Program-made: the position numbers and the translations under genes
Notes under the pieces: generated by a model
What the model saw: the letters and a program-made list of their open reading frames with translations, nothing else
What the model was told of the DNA's origin: nothing
The model's database searches: none
Shown here: positions 1 through 12,840 of the stretch, one piece after another
Layout: each line of letters begins with the position of its first letter
Numbering within the stretch: the stretch's first letter is position 1
Assembly (NCBI RefSeq): GCF_030272615.1
Contig: NC_081412.1
Location: 141,836,747 to 141,900,746, forward strand
Reading direction: 5' to 3'
DNA length: 64,000 nucleotides
Source: Cryptomeria japonica
Lineage: Eukaryota > Streptophyta > Pinopsida > Cupressales > Cupressaceae

Positions 1-103
1 AGAGTGAGAGACAAATAGAGATGAAGTGAGATAGAAGAAGGGATGGAAAAGGAGTAAGAGACCAAAGAGAGAGCCCAAGTTAGAGAGAGATGGAGGAAGG
101 GAG

Positions 104-139
<36 letters not shown>

Positions 140-140
140 T
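1..140. repeat. Purine-rich tract with (GA)n microsatellite
   Basis: The + strand is almost all A and G here, built from GAGA-type words, and ends in a clean GA dinucleotide run at about 109-136. It is simple-sequence DNA with no coding signal. Confidence 0.9.
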
Positions 141-2194
141 TGATATAAGCATGCTGATTACTAAAATTTGACTAAGTCTAAAGTTTATATAAATATTCTT
201 AAAAATAAAATCTAAATTATAACTCCTAAGATTTGAAACCACTCTCAAACATCTTGCCAATATATACATAAAATATAACTTAAAGTATAAGAAAGGAAAA
301 AGACATTAAAATGTTAAAATGTGACTTATACTTAAATGTTATATTTTACATATATATTTTGCTATAAAATAAAGAGATAGAGAGAGATGGATTAAATTTT
401 TTATACAGAGCATTTGGTGTGCGCCATATTTGGTGCATGCTAAATGCATAATTTTCATTTTTTACATTTGATGCACGCCAAATTTGGTGTTTGCCATATT
501 TGGCATGCACCAAATTGTCTACTTTGGAGAACACCAAGCCTTAGGCTTGGATTTTCCTTGTGCATCCAACCCAAAGGCTTGGATGCCCTTCTCATGCTCG
601 AGACATGTTTTTCAACAAACATTGAAAATTTTCCAACATTTTTGTTTGTGCTCTCCATTAGGTTTACATGTGTTTCAATGCAAACAAAAATAAATACTAT
701 ACAATTGTTAATCTATCTCTTAGCTTTCCATTCATATAGTTATTTTCAAATTTTGATTATGTTAAGGTCTTGATCTCTAATTTCTTCTAAAACCATGTCC
801 ATTTTTTGCTAAAAATAAACATGTCGTATTTTGGGCATATATTTTTACTTGTTTATCGAATTTTGAGAAAAATTACATTTTTAAAAACTAGACTCTAGTC
901 TACACAATTTTAAAAAAATAATTTATTTTTTTTATTAGTTCTCAAAACCTTTTGGGGAGAGCACGCTCAAATTTCTATTTTTTAGGATGTGTCCACTTCA
1001 GAAATTTGTAAAAAATCATATATTCATAAAAATAAATAGCTAAAAAATCCAACATAATGTTCAATGTGTTAACTACTTTCTCACTAGAGTGATTTGCAAA
1101 ATTCTAAAAAAATGTTAACATTTTAGGAGCACCACATTTGGTGCTATGTTAGGTTTTTCTGATAAAACATGACCAATAATGTGGTGCCTCTATTTGAAAC
1201 CCTTAATCTCCACCATTTTCAAAACAAACTAGTAGTTTAGAAAGTAGATTCAGAGCACTTTAACTTTTGTTCTTGTTGCATCTTCAAATTTTTAGTGTAC
1301 TTATGTTCAATTTCTCATCAAATTTTAGAATTTGCTAATTTTAGAAAATAAGTGGCATCTTAAGACCCTTTTTGGTTCCCCATTTTTTTTGCACTTACCC
1401 ATAGGATGTCTTTATATAGGGTTCCCTATGTAAATTACCAATTAGGTCGACCTCCAAACGTCATGTGTAGCCCTGAGAGTCAAATGCTATCGGGGAGATA
1501 AAGAACTTGTCCCATTTCAAACTGGGGCCCATTTGAGAGGGACTAAGGCATTTTGGGGCACCCTGGTCCTTTTTCAAACAAGACCAAAATAAATAGCCAA
1601 GGGAGAGGGTAACCCATGCTAGGACCCACTAAAGGGTGTTCATGACATCAAAGTTGAAGAATAGGGTCAAATTGGACCTAGAGAGGGAATGGGGATAGGA
1701 CACACTAAATTGGAAGTACAAACATGTGGTGTAAATTGGACTAGTTACAATTCACGATGCTACATTTATCCCCCACTTTAACAAGAGTATAAGCCTATGC
1801 AAATACTCATGGATAAGTAGAAAGATGGGAGAGAGGAGCAATTAGGAATGAGATTACAAGGAGATAAGACACCACTAATTTCAAGGAACCAAGCCCCCAA
1901 TCCTAGGATATTAACTCACACAATCACATGCAAGGACACAAAAAAAGACAAAAAAAATACAAAAGACAAACAAAGACAAAAGACACACAACACAAAAAGG
2001 CTCCAAGTTAGGTAGTTGAAGAGAACTCGATAATGAAATTGTCTCAACTGCTAATATCATTCTTAGAATGCTATCACATGAACACAAGTGATCACATAAA
2101 AAGAGAAAGGGCATGCATAAAATGAAGAAATATGATCCACAAATAACAAAGCTATGAGCTCATAGCGAAGAGAAAAGAAAGAGTGTAAAATTTT
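141..2194. other. Gene-free left flank
   Basis: AT-rich sequence with only short, composition-driven reading frames on both strands. I see no protein domain, RNA gene or LTR pair. It holds an inverted repeat at 428-515 and a possible minus-strand LTR border near 1764, both listed separately. The A-rich stretch at about 1930-2000 gives a hydrophobic minus-strand frame that looks compositional, not genic. Confidence 0.6.
428..515. repeat. Inverted repeat, 18-bp arms
   Basis: The left arm at 428-445 (atttggtgcatgctaaat) and the right arm at 498-515 (atttggcatgcaccaaat) are reverse complements at 17 of 18 positions, separated by 52 bases. Each arm is itself close to a palindrome around GCATGC. 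Related words such as gccatatttgg recur in the loop, so the whole block is rich in short dyads. It may be a foldback remnant or a decayed tandem repeat. Confidence 0.7.
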
Positions 2195-2454
2195 TGTGAT
2201 GTTACTTGCGTTTATGTCTCCTAAAGTGCCTCCAAGGATTAGGGTTATTCAAAATTTTGGGTAGGGTTTTACCCATTAGGTTTTTGCATAATGGTGTTGC
2301 CTAATGTTATAATTCATTGTTGACTAGCTAGGGTAGGTTGAAGTTTTTTAAGTTACATCCTGAGAGGTCTCAGTTTGTTGTTTGCCTGACCCCATGTGTT
2401 TGGTGTCTTAAAATTTGATGGTGAATTATTTTACGGGGGTCATGAATTATTTTC

Positions 2455-4848
2455 TGTTAGACACAATGCACTACTGAGGGGGGGCGGGGTGAATCAGTGG
2501 TTCTCAAACTTTTCTCTTTTACTATCCTTTGTGAGTATATCAGTTAGTAGGGAAACCTACACAAAATAAATTACACAAGGGACATCACATAACACCAATA
2601 TATACAAGGAAAACCCAAGATGGGAAAAACCTCGGTGAGCAATGCTGCTGGAGACTACTACTCCAATCCACCCTCACAATGAAAACACTGTTACAAAGTT
2701 TAGGGCACCAACACAAGGAGCACCAACCCCTGAATTTATGGGCTACAACCCAAAGGATCATCAACCCCTGCACCGAGCTACAACTCAGTGTTCTTAAAGT
2801 AAACTTCAAATACAAAAGTAGTTATCTTGTTGCAAGTGAATCTTGCAACCATTTCATATACCTTACTCTGTCGGTGAGATACCTTCTCTGCAACACTGAC
2901 TCACTTCTTTTGCTGCTTTTCACCTATTGCTTCTCTTTCGGTAAGCGCTACCGGTACACCTCTTCTACTCTTCTTCTCTGTAGGATATCCTCCTCACTAC
3001 TCTGCACTTTACCAGTGCTAAACTCTACCGGTCCACTATCTACCTTCTCTGCAACTCTCTTCACTTTTTCTCTACTGGTATAACCACTGCCAGTTCTGCT
3101 CTTCACTCTCTCTCTTGTCTCAGATATTCTTTGAGCACTTGGCTGATTTTCTCTCACATGCATAAGCAACACTTAATCACTTCACAATAGCATAATATCT
3201 TTCTTCTCTTCAGCAGCAACAACTAACAATTTCTTTTGCCTTCATATTTATAGATTGTTTTTCCCATCGAAAGCCAATTCAAATTCTAGGTGGTTAGGGT
3301 TTCTTCACCATCCTCGAGGCAAACAAAATCCAATCAGATCTTGTCTGATCTGATCTTCTAGACTACCAATTTGCACAAATCTGTCATTTATGCACCTCCT
3401 AGATCACGCCTTCCAACTCTGGTGAGCTCCTTTTTACCCTATCGACTGGTCTCTTGGTCAAACACCAAGATTTCATTCCATTGTTTCCTTCATCTTCCTT
3501 GATCTCCTCAATCAGTCTTAGCTATCTCATAGTTGTCCTCCAAACCTCAAGTCACAAACCCTTGCCATAGCTCCGTAACATGTCCTATGACTTGTGGGAC
3601 CTTCCATTAATGTTGACCAACCCTGCAGCTACCCTATCAGTGTACATTCCATCTTTATCCAAAAGCAGGTTCGCCGCCTTGACTCCAAGTGGCATCGATT
3701 TTGACCATCTGCTAGCTTGGTTCTTCATGTCGGTCTAGATAGGATCATCAACCAAACACTTCTACCGGTTCCTCTTCTCTATTGGTATACAAACCCTGCC
3801 AGCATTTCACATTCTACAGGTTAAGTCATCATGTATGGATTCTGTTGAACTGTCAGTGGAACACCTTGATCGATTGTTAGACATGTCTTTCTTGAGAATG
3901 CTCATTCCCACAAGGTGGAAAGATGATTGCATCTACACCTTGCTCATATTACCAGAGGACTTACATATCAGTAAACCTTCTTGATGACACTCTGTCATCA
4001 ACTATCAACAATCTTCATCTTCAGTCTGGCCATTCTCCTCTAACTACATATGATCAACCATGCCTTCTCCCTAATTAGCTCAGACCATATCACAACTAGT
4101 TTTTCAAGATGACAAACACACCACACTCCTTCTATACTGGCATTACAACATGCATTTACCTCTTCTCTCTTATCTCAAAGAATCATGATGCACACTATGC
4201 ATGCTTGGAGATAAGTTCCATTTACCGGTGGAGTGGCACCTTGTCTTTTGCATCCTGCAGTGTACTTATGTGACTTCCCTGTTTGTGTAGCATTTCTTCA
4301 AAGAGGCACATGTGATCCGGTGATGGTACTTTCACTATCAGTCATTTCTTCTCATGATGAAAGCGTCTTCATCTGGTGGGAGTCCTGCTAATTTGCAACC
4401 TCATAGCATATCGGTGACCCGTTCATTCTTCTCCTCTAGTGTTGATGTGATTTAGGTTACATTCTACCTCTTCATCACAAACAACTGCTCAAACACCTTT
4501 CCCATCCTACTTGTACACTGGTCCTGACCTTTGCAGGCTGACAACCACTCACTTGGTTGATCAGACTTCCCCATGTCAACACGTCAATTACCAGTTGACA
4601 TCCTTTCCTTACCAGTGATATAGTGTATTGGTATTGATCACCTTACCATCTCATCTATAAAAGTCAGGCACTAACCTATGTGCCGGTGACTCCCAGGGTC
4701 ATCTTCCTTACCTTATCGGTGTTCTACAACACAAGGTGATATGCAAGATATCTCAACCTATACTCCTTCTTGACGGTGTTGCACATACATCTCTCATGAC
4801 AGTAGTCATCCCATACCGGTTGACATAAATGACAACACAATGCCAACA
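2455..4848 (-). mobile_element. S1: solo LTR of a copia-type element
   Basis: The unit begins TGTTAGAC and ends GCCAACA, flanked by a perfect 5-bp TSD, ttttc, at 2450-2454 and 4849-4853. The pre-insertion site is preserved in the G1 3' LTR near 48970. Minus orientation is shown by the G-rich LTR-end box (about 2472-2494), the aaaacccaagatgggaaaaa element (about 2609-2628), and a TATAAATA box on the minus strand at 3245-3252. No interior or second LTR is present, so it is a solo LTR of 2394 bp. CCGGT-type words recur throughout. Short frames inside, such as 2679-3083, have no recognisable product. Confidence 0.85.
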
Positions 4849-4989
4849 TTTTCCTCAAATGCCCAATTCTTTGTTTTCCTAGCATGGATATCGCCCATGA
4901 TCCCCTTACCTCAAGTCATAAGCCATGTGTTGGAAAAAAACACTTAAGAAAGGGTTTTGTGTTACCCCAAAAGGCCATTTTTGTCAAAA

Positions 4990-5690
4990 GGGATTCCTTG
5001 CAGGCTAGAGGGGATGCAGTTTTAGGGAGCATTTTTTGTTACACCCATGGCCCCACAAGGTTTACTTTGTTGTATAAATGACATTACAAGCTAGCGGGGA
5101 GGTGATCAATGTTTTATTTTTTATGTAATCTTTGTGCCCCATGCAGTTACTTAAGCAAATGGATTCATCTTGTGGGCTAGCGAGATATGGATATCCCAAT
5201 AGGAAGATGGCTAACCAACAAACCCACAATCCTCAATCAAGGGTAAAGATGTCATTGCAGGCTGGTGGGAAGGGTTAGCATTGAAGAAGAAAATGGTCAC
5301 CCCATGACCCCACAAAGATAAAAACAAAGGAAAATTATTTCATGAGCTAGCGTGATGACTATAAAGAGTAAAGACAACTTCACCCTACGTAGGTGTAAAT
5401 GCCAAAATAGGGATGATGTGGGCTAGTGGGATAAAATAAAATATCAAAGGAAATACTTGTCTTCACTATTCCGAAAACTAAAAACAAAGGAGTTGGTGAT
5501 CCTGTGAACTAGTGGGATAAGGAAGATAACAAAGGGAAAAATAGATCTCGCTACCTCACAGGAAAGAAACAAGGAGAAAGATGATTATGCAGGATAGTGG
5601 AATGAACTATAGCCAAAAAAAGAATGCTCCCCACTATCCCATAAGGCCAAATAAAAAAGAGAAAACATGGCGAGGGATAGTGGAAGTTAA
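4990..5690 (+). repeat. Degenerate ~85-bp repeat array in G1 U3
   Basis: A core like ggctagcgggatga recurs at about 5003, 5091, 5176, 5261, 5345, 5421, 5508, 5593 and 5677, a spacing of 76-88 bases. Between cores lies a partial reverse complement such as cccactatccc, so each unit contains an imperfect dyad. The same array is seen in the 3' LTR at about 49110-49740, continuing at 56587. Its place in U3, upstream of the LTR coding region and TATA box, would suit an enhancer-like role; that is inference. Confidence 0.7.
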
Positions 5691-6082
5691 CTATTGAGGA
5701 TGAATAAAATTAAAAGATGCCACATCACTAGTCATAGGGGGGCAGAGCATGATCATGCTCATCCATCTTTGAATCAACAGTCAAGTTCAAATTTCAAGGC
5801 CACCAACTCATAATGCTTGCATGAAGGAAATTAATGGTGGAGTCTTACTAACAATAAAACCAAAATTTTCAACTCATTTGCACACACTGCATTCAAGTGA
5901 TCGAGCAAAGAGTGATTTCATGCATCCAAAAGCAATCTTTAGAAGTCCAACTGTGTCCTAAGGCTTTCAAAAATCAAGTAGTTGTGAAGCCCAATACTTT
6001 GTGATTTTGTTAAAATCTTAGAGAATTATTGTAGGGTTTGCGAGTATAATAGAAGTGTAATTAAGATCCCTAGGACATAACT

Positions 6083-7455
6083 ATGGCACTAAAAAGACTC
6101 TGAAAAAGGGAGAAGCCTCAAAATAAAAGAAAAAGCAATTCACCACCCTAGAAATCACCCATGCCACCCCAATTGCAGTCATTCCCCCATCTCCATCAAT
6201 TTCAAATGAACCAATTGCTAAGTAAAACCCTCTTGTCAAGGTAGAGGCCTTTGAACGCAAGAGAAAAATGGCTTCTTCTGCAAGGAAAGCCACATCCTCA
6301 TCCTCGGTGTAGACCCCACCAATTGTAGAAAACCCTCCCATCGCTCAGCAATAGCCACTGGTGCAAAACACTATTGTGTCATCTCAAGCTACAACTATGG
6401 AGGTTGCAAGTGAGAAAATTGAAAATAAGTTGGAAGAAATTGAGAGAAAGAAAAAGGAGGTTAGGGACCTACATCAAAATTTGTTGGAGCTTTTTAATTG
6501 GTCAACAATGCAAGATTCATTGAAGAATGTCTTCTTTGACTAGAATTCAAAGTACCGAGATGCAATCACCACTAAAATAGGGTGGGGCATCTTTTATTAT
6601 TTTTATGGAAATAGAGAGATACTTTTACTTGTTTCAAATGCATGGACACTAGACCTTGCAAACCTAGTTGTTCCCAATGTTTTTGTGGAACCTGCTCTCA
6701 TCAGAGAATTAGGGAAACACTATCATCTAGAGAGCATGACTATAAGGACCACTGAAGGGAAAATATTGGTGGATGTGGCTAGGGATGCAATAATCACCTA
6801 TTTTGATTTGAGTAGGAATGCTTTGAAGCAAATTGATCTAAAAAGAATGGGGACATAATACGATATGAAGAAAACAATGTTGAGGGATGAAGAGGTTTCC
6901 CATTTCATAAAAAATGTATCAAGGAGGAAAGAATTATATATTGCATATTGAGAAAGAACCTTTTGACTTGATCACTTTTGAAAATTACTTTGTCAAGACA
7001 TACTATGCTTTGTGTCAAATCTTAGGAATTGACTGCGAGAGGAACAAAATGCTCGTAGAGTTTATGAAGATGGCAATGAAAATCCAACACATATAGTCTA
7101 ATGAGTTGTATGACTTTGACTCTTACATACAAGATAAATTGTATGAGGGGTTAATAAATTCAAAGGATGAGAAGATAGATTAGAATGCATCCTTGAAGAT
7201 AACTATTTTTTGATCCCAATGGAGGTCGCAGGTGGCCAATTCAAAGGTGGACACAAGTTTGGGATAAAAGGTCCCGATATTCTAACTACATTGCATTCTT
7301 TGATGATTATGTCATGAAAGTATTGGGATGGTGTGGGTTCTAGACTACAAATATCCCTAAAGATTTTATAAAGACATTAGGAATTAGGGATTTAAAGCCA
7401 CAAAATGTGCAATTTCAAGAGGGTGAATTTACCATAATTTTGGAGACTTCTTATA
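6083..7455 (+). pseudogene. G1 LTR-borne coding region, first part (broken)
   Basis: A candidate start at 6083 (MALK) lines up with MAPKR starts in the G1 3' LTR (57065) and in G2 (52049). The visible protein has a helical, charged N-terminal part (EEIERKKKEVRDLHQNLLEL) and, near 6670-6830, a segment LVVPNVFVEPALIREL followed by an IRTTEGK turn. This resembles the G2 protein (LVVPGVFMDMDLLTQIT, then IRDINGK). The family is unknown to me; no pol or gag motif is present. C1 interrupts it at 7455, and the remainder lies at 34944-37209. It carries several breaks. Its position inside an LTR, before a TATA box, is the odd feature. Confidence 0.55.
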
Positions 7456-9930
7456 TGTTAGCAACAATCAAGAAGGAAGACTGAGAGGGGGGGGTGAACC
7501 AATCTTCACTAGATGCACAAAAAATTAAACTTCCAAAACATAAACTGATAAACCACAACAACAACAGATAAGCAAATTAACAACACAACACACAACACCA
7601 AGATTTTGACGTGGAAAACCCAGTTAAGGGAAAAACCACGGTGGGAATTGTAAAGTGGAAAATTGGATCCTAGTGTCTCCCCACCTAGGAGAGAGAAAGG
7701 AATCCAATAGGATGATTTTCACATTGGAAAAAATTTACATTCAAAAGAGGGGTTGATTCTGCTAGATCCAAATCTAAGGGAAACAAGGATGTGAATTCTG
7801 AGTGGATTGCAAGTGGTTGAAGTGTGATTTACCCTCTTTTATAACTGAGAAAGTTGACTTGTTGACTATGTGAAAAAGAGAGAGGAAATGAGTGAAATGA
7901 GGAGCTACTAGTTCGTGATCATGTTGTAACTTTGAATCTGAGCTAATTAGACTGATGTGGACCTGCCTTGCAAATTTGAAGAAAAGTCATCAGGACTGTG
8001 GTGAGAATGTACATGGTCCACCATAAAATCCGTGAAACAAAAAGGGTTCTTCTGTCTCTGCAAATGAAGCCCAAACATGCAATTAGAGTTGTACACCTGC
8101 AACCTACACACAAAAAAGAGAATAAAGGGGGCTTGTGGATAGGGGTTTTCCTTAGTCAAACCTTGATTGAGGAATCAACCTAGAAAGAAAGTAATTGCAA
8201 ATGCTTGAATGTAAATAATGGAGATGTATACCTTGTAGATCTGCAACTTGTTGATGATGATTTCTTTGCTTCTTGAATGAAACCACAAATGCTGTATGAA
8301 ATGGCATGTAACATGACAAAACCCTAACACACACACATTCTTGCAAATGAATGTTGTAATGTTTCTCCCATGGATGAATGAAGAAGACTTGAATGCTTGA
8401 ATGCTTGATGATGACCTTGAAATATTGTATCTTCTCCTATGCTCTCTATCTATCTTTTCGTTGTCCATCCATCCATGAATGAGGGTATTGAATTCCTTTT
8501 ATACATGCCTCAAGGATTAATTTTCAACCACCAAAGGCTGACAAAGAGGAATTGCAAACCCCGAAGACAACTAATGCATAGGAGACTGAGCATACCGAAC
8601 ATAGGGCCACCCTAAGAGGTGGGGAAAGGGGCTCCATGCCCCTCTCCTTCCCTATTTTGGGGCCTGGACAGGGTCTAAAGAAGACACAAGACATGAAGGA
8701 GGAAGAGAGAAGGGGTGGAAATGCAGAAATAAGTCCCAGTTAACAAAGGAGAGGTCGTCACCAAGGTGTGGACCCCAAATATGGTTAAAATTGCAGGGGT
8801 CACAATTTTATGACACTACAAGAACCTACCCACAATAAGATGATACTCTGTATTAGTATGTGAAAATATTGCAATTGGGAATGCACATGCTCAGAAAATA
8901 TTACAATGGGGAATGCACATGCATTCAAGCACACTTCCTAGAGCTCACTACTCAGAAGATATATGCTCAGAAGGCTACAAGCCTCAGGGAAGTCTCACTG
9001 ACATACAAAATTATTTGGACTACAATCCGAAATAAATGAACTGCAATAATAGAATCTATAAATGCATGATGATAGTTCCAATTAAGAATAGTTGTTTGCC
9101 CTGCAACACCAAACTCACCAAAACATTCCGCTGAATAATATATCATTGTTCGCACATTTACTTCTCTTTGATAATGCATACACAATACCAACACCTAAAT
9201 TACATAAGCATCTCACCTATATATACAAATCATCAACCTTGATAACAAGGTCACCTAAACCCTCAACCCTCAACTCATAATTACAAAAATTACATTACAC
9301 GATACAAAGATTGACCACCGAACTAGTATTATGATTTACATTATATAACATGGACCTAATTCAAATTCTCAAATAATTACATCCATTGAAAAATACTACT
9401 AAGATCAACCGCAATACCCTACACCACCAGAAATACTGCATAACACACATATTATCACCGGTTCAAAGAAATCACCAAAAAATCGCTCAACGATCAATGT
9501 GGATTTCCAAAGCAAATAGCACGTGACTAGGAAACACCATCAAGAATGTTAGAATCATCCAGAATAGTTGCACCATCATCTCTTTTCAAATCTTCATCGG
9601 TCAATGTCTCAAAGCTCAAGAACACAACCAATCAACAACTATCATGAAGAAAGATAACTTGCGGCATACCAAATCATGAACCATCTGAAATGAACATACA
9701 CAAGATTATCCCAAATAATAATCCAAAATCTCAACACGATCTGATCACACCGAAACATACTAGAGGGAATACCGACAGAAACTAGTAAACAAAGAACTAC
9801 AAACTGGATAAGAAAATCTTCTCAAACTCACTGGAATAACTCACAGGAATATGTTGACATCAATGACAACAACATATCCTAGCAGCAACAATGAACAACC
9901 AAATCCAACAATTACCCAAATAATCCAACA
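7456..9930 (-). repeat. C1 3' LTR (contains solo LTR S2)
   Basis: On the + strand it begins TGTTAGCAACAATC and ends TAATCCAACA at 9930, just before the PPT complement. The matching 5' LTR begins TGTTAGAAGCAATC at 21919 and ends TAATCCAACA at 34938. After removing S2 it is about 1.3 kb. It holds the G-rich terminal box (about 7482-7500), the gggaaaaaccacggtggga element (about 7628-7646) and a minus-strand TATA-like tatatata at about 9217-9224. Confidence 0.85.
7649..8820 (-). mobile_element. S2: solo gypsy LTR of the T2 family inside the C1 3' LTR
   Basis: TGTAAAGTGG at 7649 and GACACTACA ending at 8820 bound a 1172-bp block absent from the C1 5' LTR, where gtgggaacctaccc is continuous near 22105. 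The flanks ggaat (7644-7648) and agaac (8821-8825) look like one duplicated site with two transitions. Read on the minus strand it starts TGTAGTGTCATAAAATTG and ends TTCCACTTTACA, matching the T2 LTR start at 59112 and end at 60403. A minus-strand TATAAAAGG is at about 8496-8504. The tgaatgcttgaatgc repeats near 8380-8405 match the cattcaag repeat of T2. Confidence 0.85.
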
Positions 9931-10375
9931 ATATCCCCCTTTGGCATTGATGGCAACATATGAATGTGAAAAACAGTTAATGCAAAGAAAGAAGATATCA
10001 CCAGCAAACTCCCCCTAAGATCAAGGTAGATAAAGAAGTTTTTCATATCATCTCTCTCCCCCTTTGAAAGCAATGCCAAAGATCAACAAAACAAAAAATT
10101 AAACACAAATCTTTCTCCCCCAAAATATAGAAACAAATCAATAGACTATTCCAGCAGAGGAGAAACATCAACTCATCAATCTACATTAAAGAATAAGGCT
10201 CTGATTCCACTGGATCGATGCACCTTAATGGATCTAGTTCCCATCAGGAGGGGTGGAGGCGCCTAACTTGCCTCTTAGATAGACAAATGTATTTGTAGGC
10301 AAAGGTTTAGTAAAAATATCAGCAATTTGTTCCTTTGTAGATACATATTCTAGCTTCACCGACTTGATCTCTCAA
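9931..10375 (-). other. C1 3' untranslated region and polypurine tract
   Basis: Directly next to the LTR end, 9931-9945 is the complement of a PPT; on the minus strand it reads ccaaagggggatat before TGTTGG. The adjoining caatgccaaaggggg context recurs in N1 (19138-19156) and N2 (58317-58336). The rest is AT-rich with two more minus-strand purine runs near 10005-10016 and 10060-10075. I see no gene here. Confidence 0.8.
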
Positions 10376-12840
10376 CTAATTGTATTTGATTGATATATGC
10401 TTAGTCTTTGAATGTTGCACCAGATTCTTGGACATGTTTATAATACTTGAATTTTCATAGTATATAATAGTAGGCTCATCATAAATAACTTTGATATCTT
10501 TCAACATTTGCTTCATCCAAACTATCAGAGTACAATTACTAGCAGCAATAATGTACTCAGCTTCAGCAATAGATAAAGATATTGAATCTTGTTTCTTACT
10601 GGCCCATGAAACCAACTTCTTACCTAAAAAGAATTTTCAACTAGTGGTACTCTTTCGGTCATCAACATGACCTTCCCAATCTGCATCAGTGTAAGCACAT
10701 AACATGAAACCATCATTCTTTAGATACCATAAACCATAATCTTCAGTTCCCTTAAGATATCTAAATATTCTTTTAACAACAGTAACATGACTCTCTTTCG
10801 AATCAGCTTGATATCTAGCTACCATGCACACAACATGCATAATGTCAAGCCTAGTTTGAGTAAGATATAATAGTCCATCAACCATAGATCTGTACAAACT
10901 CTGATTAGCTTTAGGAGATTCATCCTTTTTAGACAATTTACAACCAGTCACCATAGGAGTTCCAACCGGTTTGGAATCATCTAATCCAAACTTCTTCAGC
11001 AATTCCTTCACAAACTTAGTTTGAGATATACAAATTCCTTTTCATGTTTGTGCAATCTGCAAACCTAAGAAAAATTTCATCTCACCAATCATAGATATGT
11101 CAAATTATTTTTGCATATCACCAGCAAATTTCATACTCATATCATCATCACCACCAAAAATAATATCATCAACAAAGACCTCAACAATCAAAATGTTGTT
11201 GTTTTCAATTTTAAAGTACATGTTACTATCAACAACACCTTTTACAAATCCCAATTTTATCAATTATTTATCTAATCTAGCATATTAGGCTCGAGGGGCT
11301 TGTTTCAAACCATAAAGTGCTTTCTTCAACTTACATACCATGTCTCCATCACATGATAGTGAAAATCCATCAAGCTATTGAATGTAGACTTCTTCTTCTA
11401 GATCGCCATTCAAAAATGCAAATTTGACATCCATTTGATATACTTTGAAATCTTTATAAGAAGCATAAGTAAGAAACAATCTAACAACTTCAATTTTGGC
11501 AACCAGAGCAAAAGTTTCTTCATAATCAATCCCTTCTTGTTGTGAATATCCTTTGTAGACTAGTCTGGCTTTATTTCTGACTACTTGACCGACTTCATTC
11601 AATTTGTTCCTAAAAACCCATTTAGTACCAATAAATTTTTTATCCTTAGGTCTAGGCACAAGTTCCCAAGTATTGTTCTTTTCAATCTGATCTAACTCTT
11701 CTTCCATGGCCCTAATCTAGTTATCATCTTTACAAGCTTCAACAACATCTTTAGGTTCAACTTTAGAAATCAAGCATATCTCTTCTGCAACTAACCTTCT
11801 TCTAGTCATTACACCTTTACTCTTATCACCAATAATCTGATTCTCAGAATGAATCAATCTTACATACCTTGGAGTCTTCTGATTGTTCTGATTTTTCAGG
11901 CTCAGGCTCATGAACATCCTCACTGGCAGTAGCAATAGTCTCTGTCTCTAATGGATGATTCTTCTTAGGCTCTTCAGGTTGGATAGGAGATAAAACAACA
12001 TGTTGACCTTCATAAGCTCCGATCTCCTTCCCAAGGCTTTCATCCACCTTCACACTTGCACTCTCAACTATCTTTCTTAGTCTCTTGTTATAACACCGGT
12101 AGGATTTTCTATGTAGAACATCCCAAGAAGATACCTTCATCACTTCTAGCATCAAACTCCCAAATATCCTCATCTCTCTTGATATAAAATTTGTTACCAA
12201 AGAATTTGAAATATTTCATAGTAGGAACATGACCAAACCAAAGATCATAAGGAGTCTTACCAGTATCACCTTTGACATGAACTCTATTGAATGTATAGAC
12301 TATAGTGCTAATAGCTTCTCTCCAGTAAACCTTCGAAACATTTCCTTCAATTAGCATGGTTCTTGTAGAATCTTAAACAATATGGTTCTTCCTTTCAACA
12401 ATCTCATTCTTTTGTGGGGTCCTAGGAGCAGATAATTGTCTTCTAATTATATGCATCTCACAAAAGGAATTAAACTCACTGGAAAAAATTCTCTACCTTT
12501 GTTAGATCTCTGACATTTCAACTTCAACCTAGACTCAGTTTCAACATTATCTCTGAATATCTTGAATTTCTCAAATGCTTCTGATTTTTCCTTCAAAAAG
12601 ACAACCCACACCATTCTAGAATAATCATCAATTAGTAACATAAAGTATCTATCACCCTCCACACTTCTAACATTTGTAGGTCCACATAGATTAGTATGCA
12701 CAAGATCTAACAATCCATCTGATGTGTACCATTTACTCTTGAAAGAAATCCTTGTTTGCTTACCCAACTTACATTCCTTACATACCGGATTAACAAGTTT
12801 AACAATCTTAGGCAGATCCCTAATAGCTTGAGTAGAACTG
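10376..12840 (-). pseudogene. C1 pol, downstream part: integrase catalytic region, reverse transcriptase, RNase H (broken)
   Basis: Read right to left on the minus strand: integrase core with LLIDDYSRMVWVVFLKEK (about 12590-12650) and a later AFNRVH-type segment; a variable linker rich in E, P and S (about 11720-12120); reverse transcriptase starting [19 protein letters not shown] (about 11600-11660), with VEVFVDDIIFG whose DD lies at 11165-11170; then a DADWEGHVDDRKSTT segment and RNase H with SLSIAEAEYIIAAS (10520-10590). The order integrase before reverse transcriptase marks it as Ty1/copia. It would be one polyprotein with the gag and protease at 20289-21861. It has several breaks and is a fossil. 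Confidence 0.85.

Larger units (their letters stand above)
1..1780 (-). mobile_element. Possible 3' LTR and PPT of an old gypsy-like element
   Basis: Read on the minus strand, a purine run (rc of 1765-1780, core gtgggggata) is followed at once by a TGTAGCATC start at 1764. That start matches the first bases of the T2 LTR at 59112 (TGTAGCATCC). A PPT directly before a TG end is the usual layout of a 3' LTR. I could not find the other LTR end or a partner LTR, so the left limit is only the window edge. The alternative is chance similarity. Confidence 0.3.

Noticed and set aside
2679-3083. Open frame in S1 that could be a small protein gene
   Set aside because: It lies wholly in a solo LTR with clear ends and TSD, overlaps an opposite-strand frame, and has no domain.
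8175-8468. Minus-strand frame of 97 codons near 8175-8468
   Set aside because: It lies inside solo LTR S2, which accounts for the DNA; no domain or codon signal.
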